64,000 nucleotides of DNA from contig NC_064034.1 in NCBI RefSeq assembly GCF_932526225.1, forward strand, positions 20,859,747 to 20,923,746, written 5' to 3'. The notes beneath the pieces are model-generated. The model did no database searches, was not told the DNA's origin, and was given only the letters and a program-made list of their open reading frames with translations. Below are positions 47,401-56,400 of the stretch, one piece after another; within the stretch, counting starts at the first letter, position 1, and each line of letters opens with the position of its first letter. The translations under genes were made by a program, and so were the position numbers. The DNA comes from Nematostella vectensis (Eukaryota > Cnidaria > Anthozoa > Actiniaria > Edwardsiidae).

Positions 47401-50400
47401 CTAAAGACTGGTGGGTTATCGTTGATGTCATTAACGTTGATGAGCAGGTGGCTTGTATCGGTCAGCGGTGGTGATCCACGGTCAGTGACACTTAGCCCAA
47501 GTGCGTATGAAGACCTTGCGAGTAAAGATAATTCAATGGTGAATGATTTTTTTTACTGAATTATATTTAGACATGGTGCAGCCATTGCAGTATTTTAATA
47601 CTTAAAAGTCAAAACGCAGAGATGCCACGGAAGAGTCTTTGACTCCATCCTCGTACCCAGAGACGCGTGCCACGCGACACGTTCACAAAAACGTCACAAT
47701 ACGATAATGACACGTTCACGTAAACGTCACGACACGATATTGACACGTTCACGTAACCGTCACGACACGATATTGACACGTTCACGTAAACGTCACGACA
47801 CGATAATGACTCGTTCACGTAACCGTCACGACACGATATTGACACGTTCACTTAACCGTCACGACACGATATTGACAGGTTCACTTAACCGTCACGACAC
47901 GATATTGACACGTTCACTTAACCGTCACGAAACGATATTGACACGTTCACGTAAATGTCACAATACGATATTGACACGTTAATTTAAACATTACAATACG
48001 ATATCTAACCGTTCACGTAAACGTTCACAATATGTTATTCTTTAGCAAAATTTAATTTATTTGATTTAACAGTGATTAAAGTGGATTTAGTTCTCTACTA
48101 AAATTTAAATCAAACCCCCCATTAAATATACAACCTTTTGCCTATATTATTTTTTTGCGGAACTAAAAGATTCGTGACAGTTTGTAACGACGACACGTAA
48201 GACACAAAACATGTCACGCTACCTTTGTTCAAAGTCGAGGGACCTCGACACCGTGACCACCCCCGTGACAGCGTCAAGGGTGAAGGCGTGGTTCGTGTTG
48301 CCGCTTGTGAAGCTGTACCTCAGGTCAGCGTTATTTCCTGTAAAGACACAACCGGTCAATAATATACGCTATTCCGAAGTCGAGGCTAACGTTTTTTGGC
48401 CGCCCCTTCGTTAGTTCTTCTCGGCCGAGAATTTCAAAATGGCAGTCAATTTCAAGATGGGTAAAAGAAACAGACCCTATAAAAGGCTGAACTTATTAAA
48501 CAACTAGTAAGGACCAAAGGGATCGACAGGGAACCACATGAATCACGAACCTAAAAAAAGCTCACTCTTATTCTTCTCACTTAGACCCTGAAACCGTTAC
48601 CATAGTAACTCACCCTTATCCCTGTCAGACGCTGTAACCGTTGCCATAGTAACTCACTCTTATCCCTGTCAGACGCTGTAACCGTTACCATAGTAACTCA
48701 CCATTATCCTTGTCAGACGCCGTAACCGTTACCATAGCTGCACCAATGGCGACGTCTTCGTCTACAGAGGCCGTGTACTGCGCCGAGGAAAAGACAGGTC
48801 TGTTATCGTTCACGTCCAGTATCTCTATCTCCACGGTGGCCTGTCCTGACCGAGAAGGTGACCCTCCGTCCTGCGCCCGAAGGGCCACTTGGTAGCTCGC
48901 CTTCGTCTCACGATCAAACGCTCCCTTTGTGCGGATCACACCTTGGGAGTCCACGGTGAAGTAGCTTGTGTCTCCGCTGACCAGACTGTATGACAGGCGC
49001 GCATTTATGCCGACATCCAAATCTGAATAAGGTGATAAGAGACCTAGTCAGCAACGTCTTGGTAATTGATTTTACTCGATATTTAAAGATAAGGTTTGTG
49101 AGGAGATTTCAAAATATTTATTTAAAACAAAGTTTTCTGCTTCATTGACTTAATTCGATAGAATGTATCGTAATAGCTTTCCCAAATCAACCAATGGAAA
49201 TGGTTGCTTTCTCATCATATCATCTCACCTACGGCCGTTAACTGTCGCACAATGCTTCCAACAGCCACATCTTCGTAAACTCCCGTCTTGTACACACTCA
49301 GGGCAAAGAATGGGGCGTTATCATTTACATCATCGACCGTAATCTTTAGCGCGGCAATGGCGATTATATTGCCATCACTTGCTTCAACAACCAGATCATA
49401 CGCTGACTTGGCTTCACGATCCAACATTTTATTCAGGGTTAACCGACCAGAGTTATCAATCGTGAATATTTTCTCCTGCGAGTCGCGGATCCGAACCGAG
49501 TACAACAAGGAGTCCCCGTCGGGGTCCGTGGCTGCTAGAGTGACGATACGCGTGTTGAGCGGGGCGGATTCGAGAACTGTAGCACTGCAATCACCCCGCC
49601 TTGTGCAGTCGTCCTGGAACCTCGGAGGCTCGTTGACATCAAGGATATTTATGACCAGCGGTACAAAAGTAGTGTGCTTCCCGTCAAAAGCGGAAATCCT
49701 CATCGTGTACGAGTCCTTTGTCTCGTGGTCCAAAGGAGTCACCGTGCGAATCTCACCAGTTTTGCTATTCATCATGAATTTATTTTCACCCGAGAACAGA
49801 GAGTACGTGATAGCCGCGTTCGTCCCACTGTCGCGGTCGGTTGCGGTCACTATTGCGACTTGAGCCGCAGGTGTGTTTTCCCGGATGTTGAATACGTATG
49901 AATTTAGCGGGAATTCTGGTGCGTTATCGTTCTCGTCTTTCACATCAATCACCACGACTGTTCGGCCCTTGTGACATCGATTTGCCGCATCTTGCGCTAA
50001 GACGGTTAGCCTGTAGCGCGATTCGGACTCTCGGTCAAACTTCCTTCCCGTGGTTGTGATGCTGCCGGTAGAAGAGTCGATCGTGAACATGCCTTGGTCG
50101 TTTCCATCCATGATGGAATATCGCAGGCTGAAAAAAGATTAATAGTATATCTTACTATTTCTTGAATATAATATAGCGTAACGTAGAACATCGCGGCGCA
50201 AGATATCACGGTGACCGGGTCTTAATCGAGGATGCCAAATGCTGTGGAACCCTGTGGTCGGGGTACCCTGTGGTTGGCTTGCCCTGTGGTTGGGGAACCC
50301 TGTGGTTGGGGAACCCTGTGGTTGGGGTACCCTGTGGTTGGGATACCCTGCGGTTGGGGTACCCTGTGGTTGGGGTGCCCTAGCCTTATCAAAACGTTCT

Positions 50401-53400
50401 CATATGATGCATAGTTCGCGAGCTTTGTGAAGCCTATGGCCTATACTGTAAGACTAGACTTACTTCGATGTCACACTTAATGACAATAATATAATGTTTT
50501 GCATTACTTAACATACGGCATGGCGTGACACACTGTGTGACATGTTGTGTGACCCATACTGTAGCAATATATTCAGTTGGAGGTCACACTAAATGACAAT
50601 GATATAGTGTTTTGCATTACTTAACGTACGGCATGGCGCGACACACTGTGTGACATGTCGTGTGACTTGTACTGCGACAATATATTCAGTTGGAGGTCAC
50701 ACTTAACGAAAATGGCGGGACGCAGTGTATGATATGATCTGTGACTTGTACTGTAACAATAGAATCTTACTTGGGGCTCACACTGGATGACACTGTTATG
50801 ACATTTTGCGTTGCCTGCAGTTCCTCTTTTACGCTTGCACTGTAGCTGTCTTTTGCGAAGAGAGTGTCCCACATGGAAAGCTTGAAGCTGTTGCTCGAGT
50901 GCTGTCCTTGCACCGCAACGAATACCAACTGGCAAACAGAAACAGGGTGAGACGGGCGGTGACGTACAAACGAACGAACGGAAGGACAGACAAGTACTAA
51001 CGGGACGGACGGTGACGTACAAACGAACGAACGGAGGGACTAGCGGGACGGGAGAGATGGGCAGAGAACTTGTCCGACAGACTGAGACGGGCAGACAGAA
51101 AACTGACGGACAAGCAAATATATGCACCAATCATACCTTGGAACCTCGCGAGGGGAAATTCAGCCTTAGTGAGCGTGGAGAGATAGAGCTCTCGTTTTTG
51201 TATGACTGGGGGTCAAGTGGACCAGGATTTTTACTTGAAAGAGACACGTAGAGATGACTGACACCTGAAAGTGACATGAAGGAAACGGCATTTAGGCCTA
51301 GTGCACAAGAGATATAATAAAGACATACATCCCTCTTGGTTTATTTTCGCGTACAACAAAAAGTGCTTTTCCCACTTATCTTGTTATGTTACTAGTATAC
51401 TTGACAACGTTAATAAGCTTCGGAGCTACGTAAGCCATACAAATCATCCTTATCAGAAGGTGGGTATAAGAGCCCACGACAAATTTGACGAATTTTGACG
51501 CTCGTATGAGCGAATTCAATCGCCGGCGATCAGACGTCTAGATATCGGCGAATACGCCGCCGCGGCAGAAGACAGACCTTGCGATTTTCAGTTAGCGATT
51601 AAAATTCGCTCATACGAGCGTACAGAATGAGCCAGATGCATCGCTTTGTCGTCATTTGCATGCATTTGCATTGAATACGGCTCATGGAAAGTACGACGTT
51701 TGTGCAGGGCCTCAGTGTATAAAAGAGTTCATTGGTAATAGTCTACTTGAAGATAACTTTTAACTCACCACTAATATCCTTGACTTCCACAGAGATGCCA
51801 TCATTAGCTGAGGCGAACTCGGTCCTGAAATAGAGGAAAGAACCGGCTTCCACGGTAGAGATTGTATCGTCACATGCGCGAATCATCGCACCCTCTGAAA
51901 AATGAAAATAATACCATACGATGCAATAAGCTTTATTCGAGAAGGTTAGATAGCCATTAGTAACAAGGAGATTTGCGTTGGCGCGGTAAGGCCCCAATTG
52001 GGGTTAGTGGGAAAGGATGGAATGGAATGGAAAGAGTCGAAACGGTATGTTTTGTCAGTAAAACCAATTGCCGAGAGAAACATAGCTCTAAGGTTTCTCA
52101 ATCTAAAGGCGGATTTTTTAATCAACCGTGTCCCAATCTCCTTTACCATCCTCTACCCCCCTTTCAATGATGAAATCACCGTCCCCTCCCCCCCTTCCAT
52201 GATGAACTCACCGTCCTCTACCCCCCCCCCCTCCATGATGAGCTCACCGTCCACTACCCCCTCCCTCCATGATGAACTCATCGTCCTCTACCCCCTCCAT
52301 GATGAACTCACCGTCCTCTACCCCCTCCCCCCTCCATGATGAACTCACCGTCCTCTACCCCCCTCCATGATGAACTCACCCTCCTCTACCCCCGTCCATG
52401 ATGAACTCACCGTCCTCTACCCCCCTCCATGATGAACTCGCCGTCCTCTACCCCCTCCCCCTACATGATGAACTCACCGTCCTCTACTCCCCTCCATGAT
52501 GAACTCACCGTCCTATACCCCCCCCTCCATGATGAACTCACCGTCCTCTACCCCCCCCCCTACATAATGAACTCACCGTCCTCTACCCCCTTCCCCCCCT
52601 CCATGATGAACTCACCGTCCTCTACCGCCCCCTCCATGATGAACTTACCGTCCTCTACCCCCCCCCCCCCCTCCATGATGAACTCACCGTCCTCAACCCC
52701 CCCTCCATGATGAACTCACCCTCCTCTACCGCCCCCTCCATGATGAATTTACCCTCCTCTACCCCCCTCCCCCTCCATGATGAACTCACCGTCACAAGAC
52801 ACCGCGCTCAGAGTGTCCACCCAGCTGTTCAAGTCGTTGAAATTTTCCAGCTTAAACACGTGGTCCTTGTCAGGGTCCGTGGCGATGTCGTTCAACTCGC
52901 GCTCGTAGTAATTCCCGATGCCGACACAGAAAACGTTGACGCCGGCGGCGCGCAAGTCATTCGCGGGTCCCAACGGGTTATTGCCGTTAGAGTAACCGTC
53001 AGTCAGGAGCACAGCGATCTTCGGGATTCCTTTGTCGGGCCGCATACCGTTAGCGACCTAAATAAATAAGTATTTCAGACATTTGTGCTTTTTCTGTCAA
53101 TTATTAATATTTTCACTATTCGCGAAAGGCGTGAAATAATTCTATCATAGATTTGTGCTTCATTTGTACTTTCAATATTTGCAAGACATCATGTGACAAC
53201 TACAGAGAGTGTCAAGTGACTATTGCTAGACAGAAGTCTAGCATCACGTGACAAATGCGCAAGAGTCTTACATCACGTGATAAATGCGCAAGAGTCTAAC
53301 ATCACGTGACAATCGTGCAGAAGTCTAACATCACATGACAAGTGCGCAAGAGTCTAATATCACGTGACAAATGCGCAGAAGTCTAGCATCACAGAAAAAG

Positions 53401-56400
53401 TGCGCAAGAGTCTAACATCACGTGACAAATGCTCAGAAGTCTAGCATCACATGACAAGTGCGCAAGAGTCTAACATCACTTGACAAATGCGCAGAAGTCT
53501 AGCATCACATGACAAGTGCGCAAGAGTCTAACATCAAGTGACAAATACTCAGAAGACTAGCATCACATGACAAGTGCGCTATCTAACATCACGTGACAAA
53601 TGCGCAGAAGTCTAGCATCACATGACAAGTGCGCAAGAGTCTAATATCACGTGACAAATGCTCAGAAGTCTAGCATCACATGACAAGTGCGCAAGAGTCT
53701 AACATCAAGTGACAAATACTCAGAAGACTAGCATCACATGACAAGTGCGCTATCTAACATCACGTGACAAATGCGCAGAAGTCTAGCATCACATGACAAG
53801 TGCGCAAGAGTCTAATATCACGTGACAAATGCTTAGAAGTCTAGCATCACATGACAAGTGCGCTATCTAACATCGCGTGACAAATACTCAGAAGACTAGC
53901 ATCACATGGCAAGTGCGCTATCTAACATCACGTGACAAATGCTCAGAAGTCTAACATCGCGTGACAAATGCGCAAGAGTCTAATATCACGTGACAAATGC
54001 TCAGAAGACTAGCATCACATGACAAGTGCGCTATCTAACATCACGTGACAAATGCTCAGAAGTCTAATATCACGTGACAAATGCGCAGAAGTCTAGCATC
54101 ACAGGAAAAGTGCGCAAGAGTCTAATATCACGTGACAAATACTCAGAAGACTAGCATCACATGACAAATGCGCTATCTAACATCACGTGACAAATGCGCA
54201 GAAGTCTAGCATCACATGACAAGTGCGCAAGAGTCTAACATCAAGTGACAAATACTCAGAAGACTAGCATCACATGACAAGTGCGCTATCTAACATCACG
54301 TGACAAATCACTTGACAACTGCCATTACTTATGCCAATAGTCAACTCTTTGTTTTAACTTGAGAAAAGCGTTAAGGTATGTAGGTGCACAAACCTGAAAG
54401 ATATTTCTCCCGGCGAGGTCGAGCGCGTCTGCTGTGTAGGTCCACCCGCTGCGGTAGTAAATCGCGTTGACGGCGTTTTTCAGGGCGGCCTTGCTACTAT
54501 GGTGTGCCTTCAAGTTGAACTCGACCTGCGCCCACGTGCTGTACGTGATGACGGCCACGTGTGTTCCCTTGGGGCCGATATTGAAGAAATCTACAACATT
54601 CTTCACGAATGTTTTCATTTTTTCAAAGTTATAACTGCCAACACTGCCCGAGGTGTCGAGGATGAAGACGAGGTCAACAGACGTTTGGCAAACTGTGTAG
54701 AGAAAGAAGATAACTTAGCGGAAAGAATTAAATTTGACAGATAAAAATGCTGAACTTTAATACAGCTTATTTTTACCTAGCATTTTTTTTATTGCATTTA
54801 ATTACGCCGACTACTACGAAAGTTTTTTAATACTCTCCATTGATTCTTATATATTGATTGTTCTGACGTTAGTTCAACTTCGGAACCCAGAATGTCAAGC
54901 CCAGGGTGTCGAGGTCAGCGTAACAATGCGCGAGAACATGCCAGAACAAGGCCGGCGGAGGGGAGGGGGGGGAGGTTGGGTTGGAGGGGCGGAAGAGAAG
55001 AAAAAGGAGCGAGAAGACGTCTTCTCTTTTCTTTCCCTTCCATCCTTCCCCCCTCTCGCGCGTCCCGCGACCCGGGCCTCAAAGCCCAGGATCAAACCAA
55101 ACTGGCGTAAAGGTAGAGTAGAGTTTAGAAGCAGAGGAGATAACGTGGTATTTTTTCACTCCCACCCCCAGCGTCCAGCGTGGACACCGGAAAGGGGGGG
55201 GCATGCGCGAAAGCTCTTTGTACTTTCTTCCTAAACTTTTTACCCATGATATCTACCCCCTCCCTTTAAACAATTGCCTGCTTAATGTTTAACACTTACC
55301 GTCCCTGATGACACTGGCGTGGATGTAGTCGCTATTCAACGGGTAGCTGACCCAATCAAATCCGGACGCGAGAGCCAGACCCGCCAGTCGACTGAGCATG
55401 GAACGATCATTGTTGTCCAGCTGCAAACGAAGCGCTCGACCTAAAAACGCGGGTCGAACGATTACTCAGTTTTCCAGTAAAAAGCAGTGAAAGGAGATGC
55501 GATAATTCTGATAAACGTTTTACAGACAAACATTTTTCCACCCATCACCAATTAAAAATTGACCGCCATCTGTCTCTATAGAAAGTGATATTAAAAATTG
55601 TCGACTTCTAAACCAAGAGGTGAAAGTAAACAAAGTTTTCCAAAATAAAAGAAATCATTTTTAGCCACTTTATGAAAACTGGATTAAGGCGCACTATAGG
55701 TAATATAGGATCTGCTTACGAAAAAGCTAGATTAAGATAACTTATTCCCGGACCAGAAATGGATTTGAATTCTTTGGATCGCGCAACAACGAATTCGGCT
55801 ATGATTCATTTTGGGTTGTTACATGAATCGAAATAACGATTAAATTTCTGTTATCTGGTTATACGTTGACTGTAAAAAGCTAGGGTATATTTCCAGCCGC
55901 CGCTTGGCTTTATAGGCTCATAGAAACGAGCTGGAAATCGAGCCTAGAAAAGCTACCTCGGAAAACATCAAAACTGCTAAGAATAAACCAAAAAAGAGGC
56001 GACATCGATAAAAAAAGTATATCCAAGCAAGCTTTCTATAGGGTAATTTGAAGACAATTCTAAAAATCGATACCCGATAATCCTGATCCGATACCCGATC
56101 CCCGATAATCCTGATCCGATCCCCGATAATCCTGATCCGATCCCCGATACCCGATAATCCTGATCCGATACCCGATCCCCGATAATCCTGATCCGCTCCC
56201 GTTTTCCAGGAGCCCTGATGGAGCAAAAAGGTGGCTCAGTGTGTTAGCGCGCCAACCTCATGGGACCTCTCGCCTCTGCTAAAACGGGTTCGTTCCCCGG
56301 TCGAGAAATAGTATCTTTCTGTTTCTCGGCCCTGAATCTGACTTGTTGAACGTACGTGAGCTTACTAGAAGCTTGTGCTCCTCGGCCCCAGGATTGAACA

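Noticed and set aside
47277-47474. Plus-strand frames antisense to cadherin exons (here and at 49288-49863, 40138-40444)
   Set aside because: They are complements of the conserved cadherin coding exons; codon pattern and splice sites support only the minus strand.
53185-54312. CRISPR array
   Set aside because: The repeats are contiguous minisatellite units without unique spacers, inside an animal intron.
54854-55234. 126-codon plus-strand frame rich in Arg and Gly
   Set aside because: G-rich, low-complexity sequence in hedgling intron 2 with no recognisable domain.
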